64,000 nt of DNA from an uncultured Collinsella sp. (lineage in GTDB: Bacteria > Actinomycetota > Coriobacteriia > Coriobacteriales > Coriobacteriaceae): NCBI GenBank assembly GCA_900542275.1, contig UQMW01000004.1, positions 34,933-98,932 on the forward strand. Reading direction: 5' to 3'. The notes beneath the pieces are model-generated. The model made no database searches and was not told the DNA's origin. It was given only the letters and a program-made list of their open reading frames with translations. Made by a program: the position numbers and the translations under genes. Shown here one piece after another: positions 32,422-41,075 of the stretch; positions within the stretch are counted from its first letter, which is position 1; every line of letters starts with the position of its first letter.

Positions 32422-33337
32422 CTGCCTCATCTCCCCTCGTATAGGAGCTGCGGAGCTTGTAGCGCTCCCAAACCACGGGCACGCACAGGGCCACGGCGAC
32501 GATCACGGCGGAGAGCAGCTTCATGTCGTTGGCGTCCATGCCCAACTGCAGCACGATGGCGCGGATGAGGAAGTACACCACGGAGCCAAAGACGGCGGAG
32601 GCAAGACGGACGCTAAACTGCGTGAGACCGCCGGGCAGCAGGCGGCCGAGCACCTCGCCGATAACAATAGCGGCAAGACCGATAACGATGGCGCCGGTAC
32701 CCATGCCAATGTCGGCATACTTTTGGCTCTGGCAGATAAGCGCGCCAGAGAGGCCGATGAGGGCGTTGGAGAGCACGAGGGCGATCATCTTGGTGGAGTT
32801 GGTGTTGACGCCCAGGGCGCGGATCATGTACTCGTTGTTGCCGGTAGCGCGCAGTGCCGAGCCGATCTCGGTGCCAAAGAACCAATACAGGATGGCAACG
32901 ATAGCCACGGCGAGCAAGATGCCCAAGATAATGGCAACGGTGGACTGCGGCAGGCCGGTCATGTTGCTGACGGACGAGAAGATGGTGCCCTTGGCGAGGA
33001 TGGGCGTGTTGGACTTGCCCATGATGCGCAGGTTGATGGACCACAGGCTGATCTGCGTTAGGATTCCGGCAAGGATTGCGGGGATCTCAAAGACGGTGGT
33101 CAAAATGCCCGTGACGGCACCGGCGATGGCACCGGCGCACATGCCGGCAAGCACGGCGAGCAGCGGGTCGACGTTATTGTTGACGATGAGTACGGCGCAG
33201 ACACAGCCGCCGAGGGCAAAGCTGCCGTCGCAGGTCATATCGGGGATGTCGAGCAGGCGGAACGTGATAAACACACCAAGCACCATAATGCCCCAGAGGA
33301 CGCCCTGCGAAACGGCGCCCTGCAATGCAATGAGCAT
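32414..33337 (-). CDS. ABC transporter permease (TrpY-like)
   Basis: A 307-residue permease of the BPD_transp_2 family with about eight transmembrane segments, starting MLIALQGAVSQGVLWGIMVL. Characteristic segments are TCDGSFALGG, LRIMGKSN and GTEIGSALRATGNN, with the cytoplasmic coupling loop around the last. Together with the lipoprotein upstream and ATPase downstream it makes a complete importer. By family the substrate is tryptophan or a related amino acid, but no substrate can be read here. A GC-rich hairpin separates it from the binding-protein gene. Confidence 0.88.
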   Translation of the reverse strand: MLIALQGAVSQGVLWGIMVLGVFITFRLLDIPDMTCDGSFALGGCVCAVLIVNNNVDPLLAVLAGMCAGAIAGAVTGILTTVFEIPAILAGILTQISLWSINLRIMGKSNTPILAKGTIFSSVSNMTGLPQSTVAIILGILLAVAIVAILYWFFGTEIGSALRATGNNEYMIRALGVNTNSTKMIALVLSNALIGLSGALICQSQKYADIGMGTGAIVIGLAAIVIGEVLGRLLPGGLTQFSVRLASAVFGSVVYFLIRAIVLQLGMDANDMKLLSAVIVAVALCVPVVWERYKLRSSYTRGDEADA

Positions 33338-33441
33338 GCTTCATACCTCCTAGGATAGGGTGGACACGTGAGTCACCATGATAGCGGTAACAATGCATGA
33401 AAGAGCTGTGGCCGGATGTTTTGTCTCATCCGTAACAAGCA

Positions 33442-33470
33442 GGGCGAACGCCGGTCTTTGGCGTTCGCCC
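33442..33470 (-). other. Intercistronic hairpin in the transporter operon
   Basis: GGGCGAACGCC and GGCGTTCGCCC form an 11-bp stem between binding protein and permease. There is no U-run. Stems like this often stabilise the binding-protein mRNA and lower downstream expression. Confidence 0.6.
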
Positions 33471-33541
33471 CTGTGGCTCAGATATTGAATAACGCGGCTG
33501 TGGCGCGCGTGCGGGCCCTAGACGCGTTACCGCGCATGGCG

Positions 33542-34522
33542 CTACTCGTCCAGAGCGGAAAGGTCGATGCCCAGGGCCTCGGCCGTCTCGTCGTTCTTGA
33601 CGACGACCAGGTCCTTGCTCGAGAGGTGCTTGATCGGCATGTCTTCGGGCTTGGCCTCGCCCTTCAGGATCTTAACGGCCATCTCGCCCGCGGCGTAGCC
33701 CAGGTCCTTATAGTTGATGGAGAGGGTGAACAGGCCGCCGGCCATGCACATACCCTCCTCGCCGGTCACGAAGGGGAGCTTATTCTCCTTGCAGATCTGG
33801 CCCACCTGCGAGGCACCCGCGGCAATCGTGTTGTCGGTGGGGGAGTACAGCGCGTCGACCTTGCCCACGGCGGACTCGACGACGGACTGAATCTCGTTGG
33901 AGCTCGAGACGGTGAAATCGGTGTACTCGAGGCCCAGCTTGTCGAGTTCCTTCTTGGCGGCCTTGATCTGGACGTCGGAGTTGGACTCAGCGGTGCAGTA
34001 GAGCAAGCCGACCTTCTTAACGTCGGGCAGGACCTTCTGCATCATCTCGAGCTGCTCGGCGACCGGGGTGAGGTCGGAGGCGCCCGTGACGTTGGTGCCG
34101 GGCTTGTCGTTGTCCTGGACCAGGCCGGAGGCGGCGTAGTCGGTGATGGCGCAGCCCACGATGGGGATATCGGCCGTGGCACCGGCGGCAGCCTGCGCGG
34201 CGGGCGTGGCGATGGCATAAATCAGGTTGACGTTGTCGCCCACAAACTTGTCGGCAATGGACTTACACGTGGACTGGTCGTTCTGGGCGTTCTTCTGGTC
34301 GATCTTGACCTTAAGGCCGCTCTCCTTGATGGCCTTGACAAAGCCGTCGTTGGCGGCATCGAGTGCGGAGTGCTCGGTGAGTTGCAGAACGCCGATGGTG
34401 TAGTCGGAACCGGCGGCAGCAGAGCCGGAACCAGAGTTGCCGCCGCATCCGGCGAGCGGGGCGAGCGCGAGCAGACCGGCGGAGACCAGAAGGCTCCTGC
34501 GGCTGATGGTGATGTCCTTCAT
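33542..34522 (-). CDS. ABC transporter substrate-binding lipoprotein (TrpX-like)
   Basis: A 326-residue extracytoplasmic lipoprotein of the ABC_sub_bind family (PF04392). Its signal reads SRRSLLVSAGLLALAPLAGC, with a lipobox LAGC and an RR pair that may allow Tat export. The mature part has two Rossmann-like lobes with VGVLQLTEH-like IGVLQLTEHSALDAA, IPIVGCAITD and KVGLLYCTAESNSD. ATG at 34522 is chosen because it starts the signal peptide and follows GGGGGT. First gene of the importer, behind its own promoter. Confidence 0.88.
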   Translation of the reverse strand: MKDITISRRSLLVSAGLLALAPLAGCGGNSGSGSAAAGSDYTIGVLQLTEHSALDAANDGFVKAIKESGLKVKIDQKNAQNDQSTCKSIADKFVGDNVNLIYAIATPAAQAAAGATADIPIVGCAITDYAASGLVQDNDKPGTNVTGASDLTPVAEQLEMMQKVLPDVKKVGLLYCTAESNSDVQIKAAKKELDKLGLEYTDFTVSSSNEIQSVVESAVGKVDALYSPTDNTIAAGASQVGQICKENKLPFVTGEEGMCMAGGLFTLSINYKDLGYAAGEMAVKILKGEAKPEDMPIKHLSSKDLVVVKNDETAEALGIDLSALDE

Positions 34523-34557
34523 ATCATTACCCCCAGTATAAAAATGGCTGGAAACAC

Positions 34558-34613
34558 TGCACTGGGACAAAGTGCAAGTGGAACTATAGTAGCGCTGATG
34601 TCCATTTTTACAA
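34558..34613 (-). promoter_or_regulatory. Promoter and small palindrome before the TrpX-like gene
   Basis: Minus-strand -35 TTGTAA (34608-34613) and -10 TACTAT (34586-34591) with a 16-base spacer. TGCACT (34558-34563) and AGTGCA (34571-34576) form a dyad just downstream, a possible operator for the neighbouring regulator. Confidence 0.5.
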
Positions 34614-34682
34614 CAGCCTGGCGGGTTTTTTAATACAGAATCGGATGGGCGGTACGGGTAGTCGAATGGGCGGCGGAGGGTC

Positions 34683-35468
34683 TTATGCGGCGGAGGAGGC
34701 ATCGTCCTCGTCCAGGACGGCGAAGAGCTTCTTGCCGTCAAGGAGACGTGTGGTGACGTTTCTCATGCGGCCGATCTCAACGGTACGCAGCGTGTCGTCG
34801 GCGCCTCGCGCGTCATAGACCGTTCCCAGCAAATACGAGATGCCGTCTCGTTGCTTGATGGCAAAGGGCCGGAGTGTCATCCGCGCCACTTCGACCTCTC
34901 CGCGTGCCGTGACACTCGAAATATCAAAACTCACCGTGGTTCCGTGGTCGATGGCCTGCTCGATGAGCTCGCAGGCATCGATGCGCTTGACGGGCGTGCG
35001 TGTGGCCTTGGTGGATTTGTCGCCTGCGCTTGGAGCAGGCTCGGGTGCATCGAGGTAGCCGCGAACGTCGGCACTCGCCATGGCGACCAGGTGCTGCGCT
35101 ATGCTCTTTCGAATGGCGATGGGCGTGGAGCGGTTGCGCATGACCATGCCGTGGAGCCGGATGATCTCTTCGTCGGTGAGCGGACGGGTCAAGAGTCGAT
35201 AGCCCACGCCGCGCTTGTACTCAATTTCGTATCCGGCATGGCGAAGTGCGGAGATGGCGGTGTAGATGCTGCGCCGCGCCGCCGAGATGGGCATGCGGGC
35301 GGGGTCGTCGGGATGGGCGAGGCGCCGGATCAACTCATCGGAAAGCATGGCCTTGTCCTCGCCGGTGTTTTCGCTTAATAGTTGCAGGATGCGAACGGCG
35401 CGATAGGCTGCCATCGAGGCGGCGCCCCTCGTCGTGGTCTCGTAAGTTTCAACAGCGGTTTCGGTCAT
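34683..35468 (-). CDS. WYL-domain transcriptional regulator
   Basis: A 261-residue regulator. The N-terminal winged HTH occupies about 20-95 (YRAVRILQLL, then SIYTAISALRHAGYEIEYKR). The C-terminal WYL-like domain (about 160-255) includes VSFDISSV, MTLRPFAIKQRDGISYLLG and the EIGRMRNV stretch. WYL proteins sense small ligands or nucleic acids. It lies on the same strand just upstream of the TrpX-like operon with a promoter between them, so it may regulate that operon. ATG 35468 gives MTETAVETYE; the ribosome site is weak. Confidence 0.78.
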   Translation of the reverse strand: MTETAVETYETTTRGAASMAAYRAVRILQLLSENTGEDKAMLSDELIRRLAHPDDPARMPISAARRSIYTAISALRHAGYEIEYKRGVGYRLLTRPLTDEEIIRLHGMVMRNRSTPIAIRKSIAQHLVAMASADVRGYLDAPEPAPSAGDKSTKATRTPVKRIDACELIEQAIDHGTTVSFDISSVTARGEVEVARMTLRPFAIKQRDGISYLLGTVYDARGADDTLRTVEIGRMRNVTTRLLDGKKLFAVLDEDDASSAA

Positions 35469-35644
35469 GGCGCCCACGTCCTTTCCGTTTTGGGTGGCGA
35501 CGGTATGGAGCCTAGGACGTGGGGCTTTCCCAGGGGCGCAGAGCACTCTGGGCGGTCGGTGGCCGTCGGCAAGCGGCGGGTCGAGTTTTCAACAGCCCTG
35601 CCCAACTGACCAAAAACTTGCCAAAAGCTTGACGGATGCTGTTG

Positions 35645-35680
35645 AAAAAAGCGCCCCTCGGCTTGCCGAGAGGCGCTGGC
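35645..35680 (-). terminator. Terminator of asnS
   Basis: On the minus strand, AGCGCCTCTCGGCAAG pairs with the complementary GCCGAGGGGCGC and is followed by six T. Confidence 0.85.
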
Positions 35681-35717
35681 GTGATGCGCTGGAACGCGTT
35701 TGGTGGCGCTGTGGCGA

Positions 35718-37121
35718 TTAGAAGTCGGCGTTGCCCACGGTGCGCGGGTGCGGCAGGACGTCGCGGATGTTGCCCACGCCGGTCAGGTACATCACCAAGC
35801 GCTCGAAGCCCAGACCGTAGCCGGCGTGCTTGCAGGAACCGTAGCGGCGCAGGTCAAGGTAGTACTTGTACTGCTCGGGATTCATACCCAGATCCTTGAT
35901 GCGGGCCTCGAGCAGATCCAGGCGCTCCTCGCGCTGGGAGCCGCCGATAATCTCGCCGATGCCCGGCACCAGGCAGTCGGCGGCGGCGACGGTCTTGCCG
36001 TCCTCGTTCATGCGCATGTAGAACGCCTTGATCTCGGCCGGGTAGTCGGTTACGAAGGTCGGTCGCTTAAAGTGCTCCTCGGTCAGGAAACGCTCGTGCT
36101 CGGTCTGCAGGTCGATGCCCCAGCTGACGGGGTAATCAAACTGGTGGCCAGCAGCGACTGCCTGCTCCAGGATTTCGACAGCCTCGGTGTAGGTAACGCG
36201 GGCAAAGTCGGAGTTTGCCACATGGTCCAGGCGCTCGATCAGGCCCTTGTCCACAAACTTGTTGAGCATATTGAGCTCGTCGGGGCAGGTGGCCATAACG
36301 TCCTTAAGGACGTACTTGAGCATGGCCTCGGCGTTATCCATGTAGTCGTTCAGGTCGGCAAAGGCCATCTCGGGCTCGATCATCCAAAACTCGGCGGCGT
36401 GGCGCGTGGTGTTGGAGTTTTCGGCGCGGAAGGTGGGGCCAAAGGTGTACACGTCGCCAAAGGCCATGGCAAAGTTCTCGGCATTGAGCTGGCCGGACAC
36501 GGTAAGGCTCGCGTGCTTGCCAAAGAAGTCCTGGCTCCAGTCGACCTCGCCGGACTCGGTGAGGGGCGGGTTTTTGGGGTCAAGCGTGGTCACGCGGAAC
36601 ATCTCGCCGGCACCCTCGCAGTCACTCGTGGTGATGATGGGGGTGTTGAAGTAGACAAAGCCTTGCTCCTGGAAGAAGCGGTGGATGGCGGCAGCCGCGA
36701 CAGAGCGGATGCGGAACACGGCGCGGAACAGGTTGGTGCGCGGGCGCAGGTGCTGCTGGGTGCGCAGGAACTCGACGGTTGCGCGCTTCTTCTGCAGCGG
36801 GTAATCCGGGGCGCTCGCGCCCTCGACCTCGATGGAGATGGCAGAAAGCTCGAAAGGCTGGGGCGCATCGGGGGTCAGCTTGACGGTGCCGGTGCAAATG
36901 AGTGCGGCCGAGACGTTTTGATGGGCGATCTCGTCGTAGTTGTCGAGTGCCTCGCGGTTCATGACGACTTGCAGGTCGCGGAAGCAGCTGCCGTCGTTGA
37001 GCGTAACAAAGCCAAAGTTCTTCATGTCGCGGACGGACTTGACCCAGCCGGCGACGGTGACGGTCTGGCCGCCGAGCGACTCGGCGTGCGTATAGAGCTG
37101 CGCGATTTTGGTGCGGTTCAC
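35718..37121 (-). CDS. asnS: Asparaginyl-tRNA synthetase
   Basis: A class II synthetase of 467 residues charging tRNA-Asn. The N-terminal OB-fold anticodon-binding domain has VTVAGWVKSVRDMKNFGFV. Class II motif 2 contains FRAENSNTTRHAAEFWM and motif 3 is GLGFERLVMYLTG with NIRDVLPHPRT at the end. The start is GTG 37121, with GGGAGG five bases upstream; the upstream in-frame ATGs lack ribosome sites. No T-box signature (TGGNACC) was found in its leader. The presence of AsnRS indicates direct charging of Asn-tRNA. Confidence 0.95.
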   Translation of the reverse strand: MNRTKIAQLYTHAESLGGQTVTVAGWVKSVRDMKNFGFVTLNDGSCFRDLQVVMNREALDNYDEIAHQNVSAALICTGTVKLTPDAPQPFELSAISIEVEGASAPDYPLQKKRATVEFLRTQQHLRPRTNLFRAVFRIRSVAAAAIHRFFQEQGFVYFNTPIITTSDCEGAGEMFRVTTLDPKNPPLTESGEVDWSQDFFGKHASLTVSGQLNAENFAMAFGDVYTFGPTFRAENSNTTRHAAEFWMIEPEMAFADLNDYMDNAEAMLKYVLKDVMATCPDELNMLNKFVDKGLIERLDHVANSDFARVTYTEAVEILEQAVAAGHQFDYPVSWGIDLQTEHERFLTEEHFKRPTFVTDYPAEIKAFYMRMNEDGKTVAAADCLVPGIGEIIGGSQREERLDLLEARIKDLGMNPEQYKYYLDLRRYGSCKHAGYGLGFERLVMYLTGVGNIRDVLPHPRTVGNADF

Positions 37122-37225
37122 GTATCCTCCCATAACGATTGAATGATAGTTATCCATACAGTTCGATATTCTAGCAGCTCGGCTCATTTGGGCTATACAG
37201 ATAAGGCATTGGCGGGATGGTTTTT

Positions 37226-37265
37226 CAAACGAAAAGCGCCCGCGGCCAAATGGTCGCGGGCGCTT
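37226..37265 (-). terminator. Terminator of the EIIA gene
   Basis: AAGCGCCCGCGGCC and GGTCGCGGGCGCTT pair. On the minus strand the stem is followed by TTCGTTTG. Confidence 0.75.
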
Positions 37266-37302
37266 GACGAGGTGCCTTTTGGCTGTGTGGCGCGGGGCCT
37301 GG

Positions 37303-37866
37303 CTACTTGGTCTTGGCAACCAGCAGCGGATCGCCAAGCTTGACGAGCGGATTGCCGCCGATAAGCGTTCCGGACTCGCCGACGTGGTCGATGCTCTTGA
37401 GGCGGTCGAGCTCAGAGATGATGACGGTCACGATGTCCTCGTGACCGGCGGCCTTGATAGCGTCGCGGTCGAAGCTGATGAGCGGCTGGCCGGCCTTGAC
37501 CGTGTCGCCCATCTCGACAAAGCGGGCAAAACCCTTGCCGTTCATTTCCACGGTGCCCAGGCCAACATGGATGAACACGCGCAGGCCGTCCTCGGTGATC
37601 ATGCCGATGGAGTGGTTGGTGACGGTGGTGGCGCCGATACGGCCGTTGGCGGGGGCGTAAATGGTGCCGGTAATGGGCTCGATGCCGTAACCCTGGCCGA
37701 GCATGCCCGAGGCGATGGTCTCGTCGGGAACCTCATTCAGGTTGACGAGCACGCCGTTGACGGGGGCGTATATGACGCCTTCGCGGGTGGCGAAGCTTGC
37801 TGCGGGCGGAACGGACGCCTCGCCCGACGAAGCGAGCGTGGACTTGAGCGAATCGAGCAGACCCAT
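37303..37866 (-). CDS. PTS system glucose-type EIIA component
   Basis: A 187-residue cytoplasmic phosphocarrier of the glucose/Crr EIIA family. HPr phosphorylates the histidine in VFIHVGLGT (about H100). The second active-site histidine lies in VTNHSIGM (about H85), and the 15-residue spacing equals that of E. coli IIA-Glc. A short N-terminal helix (MGLLDSLKSTLA) resembles the membrane-contacting helix of Crr. No EIIB or EIIC gene is nearby, so it probably serves permeases encoded elsewhere. ATG 37866 is preferred over 37878 because the family helix starts MGLLD. Confidence 0.9.
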   Translation of the reverse strand: MGLLDSLKSTLASSGEASVPPAASFATREGVIYAPVNGVLVNLNEVPDETIASGMLGQGYGIEPITGTIYAPANGRIGATTVTNHSIGMITEDGLRVFIHVGLGTVEMNGKGFARFVEMGDTVKAGQPLISFDRDAIKAAGHEDIVTVIISELDRLKSIDHVGESGTLIGGNPLVKLGDPLLVAKTK

Positions 37867-38110
37867 AGATGCCTCCAACGTATCAAGTGCGCATATCGCG
37901 CGCTTTGTTTGCCGGAAACGTTTCGTATGTGTTTCACGGCTTGGTCAACGCCCCTATTCTACGCTGCCTAATGATACCTCTGAGCTGGGATTATGTGATA
38001 TATCAGTTGAAGGGAAACTTATTGCGGGAGTGTTTCTTCGTCACAGGCCCAAGTGGGGTACGCTTAGATGCGAAAAATGAGTGCGCACGAATCGCACGGA
38101 GGGAGCACCT

Positions 38111-39013
38111 ATGATTATTGAGAACCATGCGCTGTGGGGCGAGGAGCCGACCGAGGATTATCCGGCGACGTTTACGTATCTGGGTGCCGAGCCGCTGCCC
38201 GACAAGCCCAATGGCCGCCGCCCCGCGGTGATCATCTGCGGCGGAGGCGGGTTTACGCATATCGCTCCGCACGAGCAGGATCCGGTGGCGTTTGCATTTT
38301 TGGACCGCGGCTACCAGGCCTTTGTGCTCAACTATGTGACGAGCGCCACGGGCGACGTGAGCTTTCCGCACCCGCAGGTGGACCTCGCCAAGATGGTCGC
38401 TACCGTGCGCGCCAACGCCGACGAGTGGCATGTCGATCCCAAGCGCGTGTGCATCGTGGGTTTCTCGGCGGGCGGCATGATCTGCGCCTCGTTGGCAACG
38501 CAGTGGAAGACCGGACCCTTCGCAGGCCTTGCCGGGGCTCGTCCGGAGGATATTCGTCCCGACGCCGTGGTGCTGGGCTATCCGTTGCTCGACCTTGCCT
38601 ATGTGCGCGATATGCAGACGCGCGACCCGCGCATCGACCTGCGCGTGCCCAAGACGGGTGGCAAGACGGGACGCGATTTGCTCAACGACTATCTGTCGAT
38701 GGTGACGGGCGGCGAGGCGACCGATGAGCACCTGACCGACATTTGCCCCACCACGCACGTTTCGCGCCAGATGCCCCCGACCTTTGTGTGGGGCGTTTCG
38801 GACGACAAGACGGCGCCGATCGCGCAGGTCTACCCATTTGCGCAGCGCATGGCCGAGGAGGGTGTTGCATGCGAGATGCACGTCTTTGACCAGGGTGGAC
38901 ACGGCCTTTCGCTCGGCAACGCCAATACCGCGGTCGACAACGAGGACAAGCAGGTTTCCGTCCGTCCCTGGGTCCGCCTAGCCTTCCGCTTCCTGGAGCG
39001 CCACGGGTTTTAG
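38111..39013 (+). CDS. Alpha/beta hydrolase (esterase, BD-FAE/acetyl-esterase-like)
   Basis: A 300-residue predicted cytoplasmic esterase. The oxyanion region reads IICGGGGFTHIAPHEQ, the nucleophile serine lies in GFSAGGM (about residue 122) and the catalytic histidine in DQGGHGLSLGN. An Asp between them (in WGVSDDKTAP) completes a plausible triad. Close families act on acetylated or feruloylated sugars, but the substrate is not evident. The ATG at 38111 follows GGAGGGAGCACCT. It stands alone. A structured spacer follows its stop codon. Confidence 0.85.
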   Translation: MIIENHALWGEEPTEDYPATFTYLGAEPLPDKPNGRRPAVIICGGGGFTHIAPHEQDPVAFAFLDRGYQAFVLNYVTSATGDVSFPHPQVDLAKMVATVRANADEWHVDPKRVCIVGFSAGGMICASLATQWKTGPFAGLAGARPEDIRPDAVVLGYPLLDLAYVRDMQTRDPRIDLRVPKTGGKTGRDLLNDYLSMVTGGEATDEHLTDICPTTHVSRQMPPTFVWGVSDDKTAPIAQVYPFAQRMAEEGVACEMHVFDQGGHGLSLGNANTAVDNEDKQVSVRPWVRLAFRFLERHGF

Positions 39014-39153
39014 TTACGGCGTTTTACCAAACGCCGTAACCACTTGACGCTGCAAGCCCGCCAGGGCGGCAATCTGCCTTTCAACTTCGGCGGCATGACC
39101 AGAAGGTCAATGCCGCCTCGTTTCAAGGCACCTTGCTCGCTCTGGCGGGCTTT
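39012..39153. other. Structured intergenic region (two hairpin systems)
   Basis: TTACGGCGTTT/AAACGCCGTAA form a tight hairpin at 39014-39040. A larger stem AAGCCCGCCAG (39054-39064) with CTGGCGGGCTT (39142-39152) then encloses the inner hairpin GGCGGCAT..ATGCCGCC (39099-39117). No open frame with a ribosome site covers it. It could be a repeat, a bidirectional terminator or a small RNA. Confidence 0.55.
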
Positions 39154-39284
39154 CGCTGTCGGCATCAAAATATCGGCGTTGTCTTGGCTGCCAAAAGAAT
39201 GATCCCTCGGGGACGGGGGGAACGGATCAGTTTGGGCGGTGCTGGCACCAAGGTTTAAGACCGGCGTCGTCCCTTGTTGCTCTC

Positions 39285-39935
39285 CTACCAAACGGTGAAC
39301 TGGGCGTTTTCTGTGTTCCAATGGACATCGCGAACGTAGTCGCGCACGCCCGTCGCATCTCGTGCTTCGAACAACTCAAGAATATGAGCATGTTCGTTGT
39401 TGGCTTTATTGAGCAGTTCGCACGCCGTCTCCTGGTCGACAGTCTCGTAATCGCGCTTGATAAAGCAGCGCTCGAGCTGTGAGATCATATCGCGCAGACG
39501 GTCGTTGCCGCAGCGGTTGAAGTACGTCAGATGAAAGTCTCGCTGGATGTCGTCGTACTTTCGGATGAGACCGCCTTGGATCGCGAGGTCCATAGAGCCG
39601 ACGAGAAATTTCAGCTGCGTAATGTCATCGTCGGTTAGGTTCGGACAGGCGAGATACGCGGCCTGCCCATCGAGCGGCCCCATAATCTCAAAGACTTCAA
39701 CGGCGTTTTGCTGATCGAACCCACGGACGCGGAAACCGCGGCGGGGGAGATTGTCCAGATAGCCGTCGCTTGCGAGCTGGATGAGCGCTTCGCGAACCGG
39801 CGTGCGCGACACGCCCATGGCATCGCAGATCGCTTGCTCGCTCAGCCGGTCGCCGGCGGACAACTCGCCGGCGTCAATACGGCTCGAAATATAGTCGTAT
39901 ACGTGGTCCTTCAGGGGCCTTCTGAGCGTTTCCAT
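39285..39935 (-). CDS. GntR-family transcriptional regulator (FadR/FCD type)
   Basis: A 216-residue repressor-type protein. The winged HTH at about 8-70 reads DRLSEQAICDAMGVSRTPVR then EALIQLASDGYLD, classic GntR. The C-terminal all-helical FCD domain has the metal/ligand-binding FHLTYFNRCGN segment. It is divergent from the dimethylarginine hydrolase gene, and the shared spacer holds the palindrome ATTGTATACAAT, a fitting operator. It probably controls that gene and the exchanger next to it in response to an arginine derivative, which is inference from position. Confidence 0.88.
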   Translation of the reverse strand: METLRRPLKDHVYDYISSRIDAGELSAGDRLSEQAICDAMGVSRTPVREALIQLASDGYLDNLPRRGFRVRGFDQQNAVEVFEIMGPLDGQAAYLACPNLTDDDITQLKFLVGSMDLAIQGGLIRKYDDIQRDFHLTYFNRCGNDRLRDMISQLERCFIKRDYETVDQETACELLNKANNEHAHILELFEARDATGVRDYVRDVHWNTENAQFTVW

Positions 39936-40080
39936 GAGCTTAAGTTCCTTAACTGTATATTTCTAAAATTTATACGTTTCGCTTGAATAGCTCAATTGAA
40001 TTATAGAACGAACAGCTAAATCGTACTATTTTGCGCCGATGCGTAAGAATACGTTCACCGATGAATATCTACCATTCATG

Positions 40081-40092
40081 ATTGTATACAAT
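40081..40092 (+). promoter_or_regulatory. Candidate GntR operator
   Basis: A perfect 12-base palindrome, ATTGTATACAAT, 98 bases before the hydrolase start. FadR-type GntR proteins often bind NNGTATACNN-like sites. A partial ATATAC follows at 40091. Confidence 0.55.
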
Positions 40093-40189
40093 ATACAAAA
40101 CAAGAAAACTGCCCTAAGATATAGACATCGAAAGGAAGGCGGGCGTGAAGAAGTCCCGCTCTCTGCTAAGAGATCCAAGGAGGATCATC

Positions 40190-40966
40190 ATGACCAAGTT
40201 CAGCCACGTCATCATCCGTCGTCCCGGCAAGTCCCTGAGCAATGGCATCACGAGCGCCCCCGAGCTTGGCCAGCCCATCTACGAGCGTGCCATCGAGGAG
40301 CACTACGATTACGAGCATGCGCTCGAGCAGTGCGGCGTTGACGTGTCGGTGCTGCCCGCCCTCGAGCAGTATCCCGACAGCTGCTTCGTCGAAGATCCGG
40401 CCGTTATCACTCGCTGCGGCGCCATCATTACCAACCCCGGCGCCGATAGCCGCAACGGCGAGAAGGATGAGATCGAGCCGGCCGTCCGTCGCTTCTTTGA
40501 CGACGAGCATGTCAAGCATATCGTTTCTCCGGGAACGCTCGACGGCGGCGACGTCATGATGGTCGGTGACCATTTCTACGTCGGTCGCTCCGCTCGCACC
40601 AACGAAGAGGGCATTCGCCAGTTCTGCGAGATTCTCGAGGGCTGGGGCCTCGAGGGTTCCGAGGTTCCGCTGGAGGAGGTCCTGCACCTCAAGACGGGCG
40701 TCAACTACATCGAGGACAACAACATGCTCGTCTCTGGTGAGTTCATCGATAAGCCCGACTTTGCCCAGTACAACAAGATCGTCGTGCCCGAGGACGAGGC
40801 TTACGGCGCCAACTGCATCTGGGTCAACGGTACGGTCATCGTTGCCGAGGGCTATCCGACCGTGCTCAAGGCCGTGCAGGATCTGGGCTACAAGACGCTC
40901 GTCGTCGACACCTCCGAGTATCGCAAGGTCGACGGCGGCCTCTCTTGCCTGTCACTGCGCTTCTAA
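40190..40966 (+). CDS. Dimethylarginine dimethylaminohydrolase (DDAH) family amidinohydrolase
   Basis: A 258-residue guanidino-modifying enzyme. DDAH hydrolyses methylated arginines to citrulline and methylamines. The catalytic Cys is C253 in GGLSCLSLRF and the catalytic His H166 in LHLKTGVNYIED. Their spacing of 87 residues equals that in Pseudomonas DDAH (H162, C249). The substrate-binding acidic pair is in CFVEDPAV (E68, D69). It is shorter than arginine deiminases (about 400), which argues against ArcA. ATG 40190 follows CAAGGAGG. A terminator-like stem and an APC exchanger gene follow on the same strand; a GntR gene diverges upstream. Confidence 0.85.
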   Translation: MTKFSHVIIRRPGKSLSNGITSAPELGQPIYERAIEEHYDYEHALEQCGVDVSVLPALEQYPDSCFVEDPAVITRCGAIITNPGADSRNGEKDEIEPAVRRFFDDEHVKHIVSPGTLDGGDVMMVGDHFYVGRSARTNEEGIRQFCEILEGWGLEGSEVPLEEVLHLKTGVNYIEDNNMLVSGEFIDKPDFAQYNKIVVPEDEAYGANCIWVNGTVIVAEGYPTVLKAVQDLGYKTLVVDTSEYRKVDGGLSCLSLRF

Positions 40967-41001
40967 CGCGACAGCTGTAACAGCCTGATGATCGCTTGAC
41001 C

Positions 41002-41044
41002 GATGGCCCGGCACCCGATTCGGGACGTCCGGGCCATCTTTCGT
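41002..41044 (+). terminator. Stem between the DDAH and exchanger genes
   Basis: GATGGCCCGG and CCGGGCCATC pair, with CCG/CGG inside, followed by TTTCGTT. It is weak as a terminator and may attenuate rather than stop transcription. Confidence 0.6.
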
Positions 41045-41075
41045 TCGATCACATGATGAAGGGGGTGCACATACA

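Noticed and set aside
40190..40966. Arginine deiminase (ArcA).
   Set aside because: The protein is about 150 residues too short, and the H-C spacing fits DDAH exactly.
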